This document shows positions 15,885 through 23,444 of a stretch of 23,501 nt of DNA, piece by piece. Every line of letters begins with the position of its first letter. The stretch's first letter is position 1. A program made the position numbers and the translations under genes. Under the pieces are notes generated by a model, which was not told the origin of the DNA, ran no database searches, and was given only the letters and a program-made list of their open reading frames with translations. Origin of the DNA: CAZOOR01 sp964581505. Its GTDB lineage: Bacteria > Bacteroidota > Ignavibacteria > Kapaibacteriales > UBA2268. The stretch covers positions 1 through 23,501 of the forward strand of contig CAZOOR010000044.1 of the NCBI GenBank assembly GCA_964581505.1. Direction: 5' to 3'.

Positions 15885-16575
15885 TCTCTGCAATAGTTAA
15901 AAAATCTTTAAAGAAACCGGACAAAACAAGAATATCGCCCTCCTCAATAACCGTATCGGGACGGGGTACACCGATAACATCGAACTCTTCATCAACCTTA
16001 GTCGGTAAAATCTTCTTTTTTTCCGTTTTCCTCTTTATTGTAACAAGGTTTAACGAATAATTCTCACGTAAATTGATGTCAATTAGTTTTTTCTTAAAGA
16101 AAACCTTTGGTGCATTAATCTCGAATATGCCGTAATTTTCAGTAATTCTAAACATTTCGAGCAAATTTGAAATCATCAATCGATTGGCGAGGTGGTCGGC
16201 GGCTTCCGCTTCGGGAACAAATTTTTCGGTTACTCCCATTAGATTGACGAGACGCTCGTGAATCTGTGATGTAATGCGGTTGTAAATATTCTTTACACCA
16301 AGTTCCTGCAATAGAGCCGTTGTTAATACCGAGCTTTCAAACCCTTCACCGATAGCAATAATTACGGCGTCCATTTCCGCCAGCCCGAGTTTTTTCATTG
16401 CACGCTTGTCTGTAGAATCCATAGCAATCACATGAGTAACTTGTTCGCTAAGTTTCTCAATAATATCTTCATTCCTATCGATAGCCAATACTTCGGCACC
16501 AGCTCTATGCAAATAAATTGCAAGATTGTATCCGAAATAGCCGCAGCCGATAACGCAGAATTTTTTATTTGTCAT
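15874..16575 (-). CDS. ktrA: K+ uptake regulatory subunit with RCK domain (KtrA/TrkA family)
   Basis: The 233-residue cytoplasmic protein has an N-terminal Rossmann RCK_N domain: GCGYFG at 10-15 and acidic Asp33 (AIDRN), typical of NAD(H)/ATP-binding. A TrkA_C domain lies at about 140-230 (the segment LRENYSLNLVTIKR and GDILVLSG). As a single RCK unit of ~230 residues it matches KtrA rather than the two-unit E. coli TrkA. It forms an octameric ring that gates the KtrB pore by nucleotide binding. It lies 18 bp after the pore gene and overlaps the PD40 gene. Confidence 0.9.
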   Translation of the reverse strand: MTNKKFCVIGCGYFGYNLAIYLHRAGAEVLAIDRNEDIIEKLSEQVTHVIAMDSTDKRAMKKLGLAEMDAVIIAIGEGFESSVLTTALLQELGVKNIYNRITSQIHERLVNLMGVTEKFVPEAEAADHLANRLMISNLLEMFRITENYGIFEINAPKVFFKKKLIDINLRENYSLNLVTIKRKTEKKKILPTKVDEEFDVIGVPRPDTVIEEGDILVLSGFFKDFLTIAENED

Positions 16576-16593
16576 AGTTTACTCAATAATTAC

Positions 16594-18363
16594 TTACATA
16601 ATAATATTTTCTTTCGGAAATTTATATCTTGGCTCATACTTCGGTCGGAAGAATGAGAGGAAAAATGTCAAAATGCCTATTCTTCCCATAAACATTAATG
16701 CGATGATAAGCCATTTGCCACCTGTCCCGAGCCTGAACGTAATATCTCGCGACAATCCGACCGTACTAATTGCAGAGGTTGCCTCGAACAGCAAATCAAG
16801 GAGACTTTTGTCCGGTTCGAGCCAAACCAATAAAAAGGTAGCAGTAAACAGAACAATTAGTGATGACAATATAATCATAAATGCTTTTCTAATTGTCTGC
16901 ATATCTATTTCGCGATAGTAAATTTCCAGTTTGTCTTTACCGCGAATATAGGTAAACAGATACATAAGAGCAACTGCAAATGTTGATGTCTTTATTCCTC
17001 CGCCCGTGGAATTCGGTGAAGCACCTATCCACATTAGTACAATAACGATAAGCGTAGCCGCCGGAGTAATGCTCTCCAATGATATTGTATTGAAACCTGC
17101 TGTACGTGCCGTTATTGCCATAAAGACACTATTATATGTCTTTGTAAATATATTATCACCGAGGGCAGAAGTACTAACATCTGTCATAAATACAAGAGCG
17201 GCACCGGAGACAAGTAAAATTGCAGTTGATATAAGAACTATTTTTGTGTTAATTGTAAAACGTCCGCCCCACCTTCGTTTTCTGTTTTCTTTATTGAATA
17301 GTTGCGAAAAATTAACAAGTACAGGGAAACCAATACCGCCCAAAATAATCAAAATAATTATATTGAAATTGAACCAAAAATTATTGATTATAATTGAATC
17401 CATAAGGTTAGAACTATACAATGAAAAGCCCGCATTACAGAATGCAGAGACCGAATGGAAAACCGAATTGAACAGCTCCGCCTTGTGTATAGGAAAAATC
17501 TGTCCGCTAAGCGATAAATAAATATTTATTGCCGCAAAAATCTCAATTACAAAAGTGAACAAAGCGATTTTTTTCAAAAGACTTCCTACTTCGCCTATGC
17601 TGTCCTCACTCATTAAATCGCCAATTACGATGCGAAAACGATAGCTCAATCCGCTACCGAAAAACAAAGCGAAAAATGTGGTGATTGTCATAACACCCAA
17701 TCCACCGATTTGGATTAGAAGCAATATGATTATTTTACCGAGAATTGTAAATTGCGTTGCAGTATCAACAACAATCAATCCCGTTACGCATACCGCCGAT
17801 GTCGAAGTAAAGAGTGAATCAAGATAAGAAAAACCTATACCCTGCACTGTGGCTTTCGGCATCATAAGCAGGAGTGAACCGATGAATATCAATATACCGA
17901 AACTTATTGAGAATAAAGCGCCCGGGTGCAACTTGATTTTAGATATTAAGTAATTCTTTCGTAATGCCTTGACTATTACTGCTGTTAGCAATGTTAGCAT
18001 TGTGAACAGCAAATATAGCAGGATTATTGTGTGTGGCTTGAAGTCCACAAATATATTCTGAACGAACCAGAGCAAGGGTCTTTGAAAAACTTCGTTCAAT
18101 ATAAATGAAAATGCAAGAACTAACTCGAACCAACGAGTTCGCAGATATTTTTTAAAATTAGTAACTATGAACAATCTTGCAAATTCCTGAATGGCAAAGA
18201 GTAGAATTATTACATCGCCGGCAGCTTGCAATAAATCAAACCAGAAGTCATTAATGTAAAATCCGGTCATTGTAATCACTATGCCGGTAGCGGATACAGC
18301 AAGGACAATCAGAAATATATCTAATCCCAATCTAATTTTTTTTATATATTTTCCTTGCAACAT
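16594..18363 (-). CDS. ktrB: K+ transporter pore subunit (KtrB/TrkH family) with N-terminal membrane extension
   Basis: The 589-residue integral membrane protein carries the four selectivity-filter loops of the Trk/Ktr/HKT family: TSAVCVTGL (188-196), SAFCNAGFS, TARTAGFNT and SAISTVGLS. Each loop carries the conserved Gly. The KtrB-like core starts near residue 145. About 140 residues before it hold roughly four extra helices that E. coli TrkH and Bacillus KtrB lack; long forms like this occur in Bacteroidota. It imports K+ with KtrA encoded downstream. A TATTTTTG at 18399-18406 (minus) is a candidate promoter -7 element, 36 bp before the ATG. Confidence 0.92.
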   Translation of the reverse strand: MLQGKYIKKIRLGLDIFLIVLAVSATGIVITMTGFYINDFWFDLLQAAGDVIILLFAIQEFARLFIVTNFKKYLRTRWFELVLAFSFILNEVFQRPLLWFVQNIFVDFKPHTIILLYLLFTMLTLLTAVIVKALRKNYLISKIKLHPGALFSISFGILIFIGSLLLMMPKATVQGIGFSYLDSLFTSTSAVCVTGLIVVDTATQFTILGKIIILLLIQIGGLGVMTITTFFALFFGSGLSYRFRIVIGDLMSEDSIGEVGSLLKKIALFTFVIEIFAAINIYLSLSGQIFPIHKAELFNSVFHSVSAFCNAGFSLYSSNLMDSIIINNFWFNFNIIILIILGGIGFPVLVNFSQLFNKENRKRRWGGRFTINTKIVLISTAILLVSGAALVFMTDVSTSALGDNIFTKTYNSVFMAITARTAGFNTISLESITPAATLIVIVLMWIGASPNSTGGGIKTSTFAVALMYLFTYIRGKDKLEIYYREIDMQTIRKAFMIILSSLIVLFTATFLLVWLEPDKSLLDLLFEATSAISTVGLSRDITFRLGTGGKWLIIALMFMGRIGILTFFLSFFRPKYEPRYKFPKENIIM

Positions 18364-18398
18364 TATCCGTTTATCTTATTAATTACTTTATATTATAG

Positions 18399-18417
18399 CA
18401 AAAATAACTTACTTTTG
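18399..18417. promoter_or_regulatory. Divergent candidate -7 elements between ktrB and the isomerase gene
   Basis: TATTTTTG on the minus strand (18399-18406, towards ktrB) and TACTTTTG on the plus strand (18410-18417, towards 18474) both match TAnnTTTG. Neither has an obvious TTG at the -33 spacing, so they are only candidates. Confidence 0.35.
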
Positions 18418-18473
18418 AAATAATTAAAAGATATATTATTAAAAATTTGATAAAAAAATCGGGTTTGGATAGG

Positions 18474-19067
18474 ATGAGCAAGAAATATGATATAAAAAAG
18501 GCAATCAATCAGAGTATTGAAACTAAAGAAATACTTGCCCGACAATGCGAAGCGGATATTGAGCAATGCGGGCTGGCACTTGCCAAAGCCGTAAAAGCAG
18601 GCAATAAAATATTATTCTGCGGCAATGGCGGCAGTGCCGCCGATAGCCAGCATCTTGCCGCCGAACTTGTTGTCCGCCTTAGGGGGCATATCAATCGTCC
18701 TGCATTGCCGGCAATTGCACTCACCGTTGACCCCTCAATTATGACAGCAGGAGGCAATGATATTGGCTTCGAGAATGTATTTGCACGTGCCGTAGAGGCT
18801 TACGGTCGCAAAGCTGATGTACTTATCGGGATTTCGACAAGCGGCAATTCGGAAAATGTATTGCGAGCAATTCGGCAGGCAAAGCAACAGGAACTTGTAA
18901 CAATTGGTTTGCTCGGCAACAATGGCGGCAAAATTGCCGATGAATGCGATTATTCAGTTATTGTACCGAGTGATGTTACTGCTCGTATTCAGGAAAGCCA
19001 TATTCTAATTGGGCATATCTGGTGCGAAATGATTGAAGAATATGTTTTCCCGGAATATTTTCAGTAG
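18474..19067 (+). CDS. gmhA: D-sedoheptulose-7-phosphate isomerase
   Basis: The 197-residue SIS-domain protein is of normal GmhA length. Features include CGNGGSAADSQHLAAELVVR (49-68, with active-site Glu64), the sugar-phosphate loop STSGNSENV, and the C-terminal ESHILIGHIWCEMIEE with catalytic His181. It converts sedoheptulose-7-phosphate to D-glycero-D-manno-heptose-7-phosphate, the first step of ADP-heptose synthesis for lipopolysaccharide core. The other heptose genes are not in the window. I chose the ATG at 18474; an upstream TTG at 18447 would add nine residues with no family match. It leads a three-gene plus-strand run. Confidence 0.9.
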   Translation: MSKKYDIKKAINQSIETKEILARQCEADIEQCGLALAKAVKAGNKILFCGNGGSAADSQHLAAELVVRLRGHINRPALPAIALTVDPSIMTAGGNDIGFENVFARAVEAYGRKADVLIGISTSGNSENVLRAIRQAKQQELVTIGLLGNNGGKIADECDYSVIVPSDVTARIQESHILIGHIWCEMIEEYVFPEYFQ

Positions 19068-19074
19068 TATTATT

Positions 19075-19836
19075 ATGCAAGGCAATAATCAGAAAGTATT
19101 TATTACAGGTGCGTCAAAAGGGATAGGAAAAGCGCTTGCGTTGGAGTATTCCGCAAAGGGAGCTGAAGTTTTTCTCTTTTCACGTAACGAGACGGCTCTC
19201 GAAGAATTAACGAAATTTATTAATAAGAATAATATTAAGGCGTATTATTTTGCAGGTGATATTAGGGATAAATCATCTGTTAAAGAGGCAATAGAACAAG
19301 CCCGAACAATAATGGGGGCAATTGATATTGCTATCTTGAATGCCGGTATTAGCGAGTATGTTAGTTTCCGCGACTATAATTCGGACAATTTACAAAGTAC
19401 AATTGCTGTGAATTTGCTGGGTAATGCACACTGCTTGCAGTATTTAATTCCAATTATGAAGGAACAAGGAAATGGTAAAATTGTCGGCATCAGTTCTATT
19501 GCAAGTTTTCGCGCAAGTCCGGGAGCTTCCTCATATTCCGCAAGTAAAATTGCATTTGACTACCTGCTCGAAGCCGCCCGTTACGAACTAAAAAAACTTG
19601 GGATTGATGTCATCACGGTTCGCTTTGGTTTTGTGAACACCGACATTATTAAGAAGAACGACTTCTATATGCCATTTATGCTCGAACCGGAAGAGTGCGC
19701 CCGAAAGATTGTTGCAGGCATAAATTCCGGCAAAAGGAAAATCCAGTTTCCGCTTATTATGCTACTTATTACAAAATTCGCCAAAATTCTACCCGAACCA
19801 ATATTCGAGAAGTTAATCAAATTTAGAATAAAATAA
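19075..19836 (+). CDS. Short-chain dehydrogenase/reductase
   Basis: The 253-residue classical SDR starts MQGNNQKVFITGASKGIG, with the TGxxxGxG cofactor motif at 11-18. Asp62 lies in AGDIRD, LNAG in 88-91, and the catalytic tetrad is Asn113, Ser141, Tyr154 and Lys158 (YSASK). Arg37 (FSRNE) after the second strand favours NADP(H). The C-terminal part resembles membrane-associated SDRs such as 3-ketodihydrosphingosine reductase, but this is weak. The ATG at 19075 follows the gmhA stop by 7 bp; an in-frame ATG at 19033 inside gmhA would add 14 residues before the fold. Substrate unknown. Confidence 0.85.
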   Translation: MQGNNQKVFITGASKGIGKALALEYSAKGAEVFLFSRNETALEELTKFINKNNIKAYYFAGDIRDKSSVKEAIEQARTIMGAIDIAILNAGISEYVSFRDYNSDNLQSTIAVNLLGNAHCLQYLIPIMKEQGNGKIVGISSIASFRASPGASSYSASKIAFDYLLEAARYELKKLGIDVITVRFGFVNTDIIKKNDFYMPFMLEPEECARKIVAGINSGKRKIQFPLIMLLITKFAKILPEPIFEKLIKFRIK

Positions 19837-19837
19837 A

Positions 19838-20230
19838 GTGGATAGCGGTAGTTATAGATTATATTTGCGACTCAATCAATCGCTTACTCTAAATATCGGA
19901 GCATTAGGACTTCATAAATTCAAACCCGGTATTTACGTATATACAGGTAGCGCAATGCGGAATTTAAGTAAACGCATTGAACGACATAGGCGTCCCGACA
20001 AAACAAAACGGTGGCATATAGACTACTTAACAAGCCATCCCGCTTTTCAAATAATTAAAGTCCAAGTATATCCATCACCCGAGCGGGAGGAATGTGTCCG
20101 AAATATGCAGGTGGAAGCACAAGCATTCTCGGAAATTCCAATGAAAAGATTCGGCTCGTCCGACTGCCGGACTTGTCCTGCTCATCTTTTCTATTTCCCC
20201 AATCCACCGGAAATAATGGAAGAGGGATAG
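19838..20230 (+). CDS. DUF123 / GIY-YIG-type nuclease-like protein
   Basis: The 130-residue protein has the DUF123 pattern: PGIYVYTGSAMRNLSKRIERH (30-50, a GIY...YTG version of GIY-YIG with Arg), then KRWHIDYL (57-64). Near the end is GSSDCRTCPAHLFYF (about 105-119), the Cys-containing tail typical of this family. GIY-YIG enzymes cut DNA, but the DUF123 group has no well-established physiological role known to me. The start is GTG, one base after the SDR stop, so it is translationally coupled. The interspersed repeat region begins about 30 bp downstream. Confidence 0.85.
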   Translation: MDSGSYRLYLRLNQSLTLNIGALGLHKFKPGIYVYTGSAMRNLSKRIERHRRPDKTKRWHIDYLTSHPAFQIIKVQVYPSPEREECVRNMQVEAQAFSEIPMKRFGSSDCRTCPAHLFYFPNPPEIMEEG

Positions 20231-20259
20231 AATGAAGAAGTTAATCAAGAGGGCTGATT

Positions 20260-20307
20260 GTTCTGTCTTTTAAGGTTAGTTAGACGCAGTCTGACGGGGT
20301 GGTGGGT
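20260..20307. repeat. Partial, degenerate copy of a repeat module
   Basis: GTTCTGTCTTTTAAGGTTAG (20260-20279) and CTGACGGGGTG (20291-20301) resemble, in opposite orientation, the GTTCTGCCTTTTAGGATTTA and TTGACGGGGTG parts of the larger repeat. This suggests the repeat region grew by nested insertion or duplication. Confidence 0.5.
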
Positions 20308-20601
20308 GGCTGTTTCTGTTTTCTTGACCCCACCCGTTTAACAATACACTGTATTGTTAAACCCCCAAAGGGGAGGCTTAAATCTAGCGATGTAGATAGT
20401 CTTGATAGCCCCTCCGTTGGAGGCGTTGGGGAGGTCGGCTGTTCCCCTGAATCCTAAATCCTAAAAGGCAGAACACCCCGTCAAAGCTTCGCAAGTTCAC
20501 CCCTCTTGCAGATGGAAACTGAAAGGCAAAAGACCATAATACAACTGTTTTTTTCTCTCCTTGCTAAGGAGAGATGTCGCGAAGCGACAGAGAGGTTGGC
20601 T
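20308..20601. repeat. Long interspersed repeat, right copy (inverted)
   Basis: This is the reverse complement of 1-293, nearly identical over its length except a patch near 20380-20392 and small differences near 20310-20330. It includes the long palindrome at 20336-20362, the CTCCGTTGGAG dyad near 20412 and the CTCTCCTTGCTAAGGAGAG dyad near 20555-20573. Small open frames across it are by-products of the dyads. The two copies enclose about 20 kb of ordinary genes. Confidence 0.88.
20336..20362. repeat. 27-bp near-perfect palindrome, right copy
   Basis: It is the same palindrome as at 240-266, with C instead of G at the centre, as expected for the inverted copy. It could act as a hairpin terminator-like structure after the GIY-YIG gene, though no T-run follows. 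Confidence 0.85.
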
Positions 20602-20609
20602 GTTTTATC

Positions 20610-20744
20610 CTACATCTTCACAAACTTATACATCTTACCACCCACACGCACAAAATACACACCCGCCGCCAAGCCCGACACATCGAACCTTACGCTTTCC
20701 CCCTCTCGGGAGAGGGCTGGGGTGAGGGTCGGCTGTTTGCCATT
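20610..20744 (-). pseudogene. Orphan type IX secretion C-terminal sorting domain, remnant
   Basis: Read on the minus strand, 20696 to 20610 encodes SVRFDVSGLAAGVYFVRVGG followed by KMYKFVKM and a stop. This is a textbook type A C-terminal sorting domain of type IX-secreted proteins. Upstream in the same frame lies LTPALSREGE (within 20697-20738), the peptide typical of a GC-rich palindromic repeat (CTCTCCCGAGAG dyad), and then a TAA stop at 20745-20747. The passenger protein is therefore missing. It looks like the tail of a secreted-protein gene cut off by insertion of the palindromic repeat and later rearrangement. Confidence 0.7.
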
Positions 20745-21022
20745 TTAACGTATCTCGACTGTTTCAAACCACATCCTTCAGGGTGAGGTTTGAAAATAAT
20801 ATTATAATAGATAAAAAAAATTGACAATAGCACGAATGCAACACATTGGTTACAGGTATATATTATAATTTGTAGATGGATTGTTATTTTATATTTTTAT
20901 ATTGTATTTTTTATTTTGCAAAATCATATTATTCATCGAAATATGGAATAAATCGTTCAATATTGAATTATTATACGTGTAATGCGTTTATTGCTAAATT
21001 ATATCTAAAAGGAAAGCTACAA
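20745..21022. other. Intergenic region, no gene seen
   Basis: It holds the upstream edge of the sorting-domain remnant, then AT-rich DNA. TATAATTTG near 20865 with a TTG about 20 bp before it is a loose promoter-like match for the next gene. An open frame continues upstream of the chosen ATG from 20876, but its sequence looks non-coding. Confidence 0.4.
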
Positions 21023-22177
21023 ATGAAAGAGATAAGTAAAAAAAGAAAACTATTTAATCAGATAATTAGCGCATTGGTGATATTATTGATTATTAAATTA
21101 GCATATTGGGTGTTTTATTGGGTTACTGCAACTTATCCGGCGGAAATTCTGGAAGAAACAGAATTTACAATCGCTATACCCGACACCTGTTCTTATCATT
21201 CTTATTGTATATCATCGCATTATGATTATCGTACTAAGCAGAATTATCTATATAGATTAAATCTAAATAATCATCAAATAGAGGTCTATGATTTAGAAAA
21301 GAAGATATTTAATAAAACTATCGAATTAGGATATTCAATTGACGGTTTTTTTGTTGAAGCTCATAATGAAATCTATGTTCTGGAGTACGAAAAAAACATA
21401 ATTCATCAAATAGATTCCACGGGAAATATAAAAAGTTCTTGGAATTTAAATCGTTATATTAATGATTCTATTCCAAGAGTTATTTATTCCGGTACTGAAC
21501 AACCGCTAATAAAATATAATTCTCTTTTCATATTTAATTTGGTTTCTAATGTTATTCCACCAAAATTTTACAATTATGAGACAATAGGTATTTATAATAC
21601 TATTAATGAGGAATTGGTTAAGACCGCTGTTTTCCCTAAATCAATGCGAGACGGTAATATTAGATTCGGATATTATCCTTCATATTCCGTTGTTAATAAT
21701 ATGCTACTTTGTTCATTTTCCGCCGACCATAATTTGTATTTTTATACTCTTGACGGTGGTATTTATAATAAACAAGAGTGCAAGAGTAAATATCTGAATA
21801 ATTTCCAAAAATGTGATATAAGCCAAGCAGCAAACAGAGAGTACAATGCAAAATTCCAAATAGAAATGCCCACATACTATACCTTGTTATATGATGAATA
21901 CAGACAATTAATTTACAGGCTTTGTCTCCACAGTCAAAAATCGGTAGATAGTAAAACAGCTATGGTTAATGATTATTTCGACCGTGAATGGTCATTAATG
22001 GTAATAAACAAAGATTTAGATATTTTAAAAGAAATCAAATTCCCTGCTCGAGAATATTTGTGTCAGGAAACTTGTATTACAAAGGACGGTATTCTTATAT
22101 CAAAAAACAATGAGAATAATCCGAACTTTGAGCCAAATGTTTTGTCCTACAAATTAATAAAATTCAAAGATGACTAA
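21023..22177 (+). CDS. Membrane-anchored six-bladed-propeller-like protein
   Basis: From the ATG at 21023 (AAAGGAAAG ribosome site) the product is 384 residues. It has a single N-terminal hydrophobic helix at about 12-34 (signal anchor) and then a long beta-rich periplasmic part. Repeated motifs such as IEVYDLEKKIFNKTIEL, EIYVLEYEKNIIHQID and NLYFYTLDGG fit the 6-bladed beta-propeller proteins common in Bacteroidota (DUF4221-like; family from memory, not confirmed). The function of those proteins is unknown; this one has no catalytic motif. It overlaps the next gene by 8 bp. The DNA is more AT-rich than the 5-20 kb region. Confidence 0.55.
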   Translation: MKEISKKRKLFNQIISALVILLIIKLAYWVFYWVTATYPAEILEETEFTIAIPDTCSYHSYCISSHYDYRTKQNYLYRLNLNNHQIEVYDLEKKIFNKTIELGYSIDGFFVEAHNEIYVLEYEKNIIHQIDSTGNIKSSWNLNRYINDSIPRVIYSGTEQPLIKYNSLFIFNLVSNVIPPKFYNYETIGIYNTINEELVKTAVFPKSMRDGNIRFGYYPSYSVVNNMLLCSFSADHNLYFYTLDGGIYNKQECKSKYLNNFQKCDISQAANREYNAKFQIEMPTYYTLLYDEYRQLIYRLCLHSQKSVDSKTAMVNDYFDREWSLMVINKDLDILKEIKFPAREYLCQETCITKDGILISKNNENNPNFEPNVLSYKLIKFKDD

Positions 22178-22619
22178 AACTATTGTATCCTTATTATTAT
22201 TTTTCTTTTTAATTAATATTGCAATCTCCGATATTGACAAGACTAAATTATTTTCCAAATACTTAAGTAATTTTAATCTTGAAATAGCAAAAGAAAGGAA
22301 TTGCTATATAATTCTAATAGCAGAGGGTTGCGACAGGTGCGTAGATTTTAATATTGAATTTACTAAGAGTATTAAAAATAAAAAGAATATTACTTTAATT
22401 ATTTCTTATAAGTATAAACTGATAAATAATGAAATGAAGAAATTGTCCAAATTATTTAAAACAATATTCGATAAAAAAGGATTATTTACAAAATACAATA
22501 TATCACCTTATAATGCCTGCTTGATAATTACTAAGAACCGAAAAATTGTAGAGATTATCAAGTTCGACAAGATGAATAGAGAGAAACAAAAATATATTAA
22601 GAAGAAGTTAAAAAAATAA
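22170..22619 (+). CDS. Small secreted thioredoxin-like CxxC protein
   Basis: The 149-residue, very Lys/Ile-rich protein has a signal peptide (about 1-20). A beta-strand then a CxxC motif follow: CYIILIAEGCDRCVDFN, Cys54 and Cys57. This is where the active site of a thioredoxin fold would lie, after the first central strand. A later SPYNACLIITKNRKIV segment (about 111-126) could hold the cis-Pro loop and next strands. It may be a periplasmic thiol oxidoreductase or a degenerate relative. It starts inside the end of the propeller gene (8-bp overlap), so the two are co-translated. Paired propeller and thioredoxin-like genes are common in Bacteroidota, but their role is not established. Confidence 0.55.
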   Translation: MTKTIVSLLLFFFLINIAISDIDKTKLFSKYLSNFNLEIAKERNCYIILIAEGCDRCVDFNIEFTKSIKNKKNITLIISYKYKLINNEMKKLSKLFKTIFDKKGLFTKYNISPYNACLIITKNRKIVEIIKFDKMNREKQKYIKKKLKK

Positions 22620-22729
22620 AATCACATCTCAGTTTTTATTTATTACCAATATACTCTATTTTAGTGAATTGCATGGAATGTATAATTCGTAAAGATATGG
22701 GATATGTATTATTAAAGAAAGAATAAAAA

Positions 22730-23239
22730 ATGAAATATCTATTACCATTAATAATTATATTGACACTTTCAACTAATATTTATGCAAAAAAAAATATATA
22801 CCCGATTGAAGTGGTTGCTTGTATGGCTGATATTATTGTTGTAGGTGAAATTACAAATGTGTACTCTGATTCTTATGATTTAAAAATTCGTAGAACAATT
22901 AAAGGGCAAGAGAAAACAATCATTACCGTCCAAATGTTTCAAGAGTGGACATATGATACAAGGAAGCGGAAAGCTGAAAAAGGACAGGAACTTTTCTTAT
23001 TTCTTGTTAAAAATAAAGATAAATATGAAATTATTAATGGCAGTACCGGTGAAATGTTTATTGAAAAAAATAAAGTTTTAAGAGTTGTCAATGACAAACA
23101 ACCAACTGTTGATGAATTAGCTATGGCGATAAATATATTTACTAGGTCGTATAAACTTAAAGAAAAAGGTATTATAGAAAAAGGTTTTTTCCTTTTAATA
23201 AAGTTATCTTTATCCAAATTAAAACTGACATTGAAATAA
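22730..23239 (+). CDS. Secreted protein of unknown function, apparently frameshifted near its end
   Basis: The 169-residue reading frame has a signal peptide (1-19, ending NIYA). It is followed by a beta-rich domain: ADIIVVGEITNVYSD, LKIRRTIKGQ, GQELFLFLVKN, NGSTGEMFIE. I recognise the style of small secreted proteins of Bacteroidota but no named family. After GFF (codons 152-154) the frame becomes low-complexity (LLIKLSLSKLKLTLK) and stops. The -1 frame from 23191 runs on for 40 plausible codons (PFNKVIFIQIK, then TDIEIIELGKESNLANWLFD) to a TAA at 23311-23313, giving 194 residues. The junction is T TTT TTC at 23185-23191. This is a one-base deletion, a sequencing error or -1 frameshifting. 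Confidence 0.6.
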   Translation: MKYLLPLIIILTLSTNIYAKKNIYPIEVVACMADIIVVGEITNVYSDSYDLKIRRTIKGQEKTIITVQMFQEWTYDTRKRKAEKGQELFLFLVKNKDKYEIINGSTGEMFIEKNKVLRVVNDKQPTVDELAMAINIFTRSYKLKEKGIIEKGFFLLIKLSLSKLKLTLK

Positions 23240-23380
23240 TAGAATTAGGCAAAGAATCTAATTTGGCTAATTGGCTTTTTGATACGGTGAAAGAATATCT
23301 AATAGAAAAATAAACTGCTCATAACAAAACATTATATAAGTAGTAAATAATGAGTAGGTAAAAGCGATATATATAATAAA

Positions 23381-23412
23381 AATGAGGCGTTTAAAATGAA
23401 AAACGCCTCATA
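23381..23412 (-). terminator. Rho-independent terminator after glnS
   Basis: TGAGGCGTTT (23383-23392) pairs with AAACGCCTCA (23401-23410). On the minus strand TTTTTATTAT follows the stem. It lies about 35 bp past the glutaminyl-tRNA synthetase stop. Confidence 0.8.
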
Positions 23413-23444
23413 AACATATTGTTATAAATATAACAGCCAAGAAA

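Noticed and set aside
1..20601. Reading the two long repeats as ends of a 20-kb composite transposon
   Set aside because: The enclosed genes are mostly housekeeping, no transposase is visible in or beside the repeats, and no target-site duplication can be seen. Interspersed repeats are the better explanation.
20506..20786. Open frames of 70-80 codons across the right repeat
   Set aside because: They arise from the palindromic modules, have no ribosome site, and contain repeat-derived peptides; the minus strand carries the recognisable sorting-domain tail.
20876..21022. N-terminal extension of the propeller-like protein by 49 codons
   Set aside because: The extension is Tyr/Phe/Cys-rich with non-coding character. 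The ATG at 21023 has a good ribosome site and a proper signal anchor directly after it.
22673..22726. A 17-codon open frame (MECIIRKDMGYVLLKKE) upstream of the last secreted protein
   Set aside because: It is too short to support, lacks a ribosome site and has no recognisable peptide motif.
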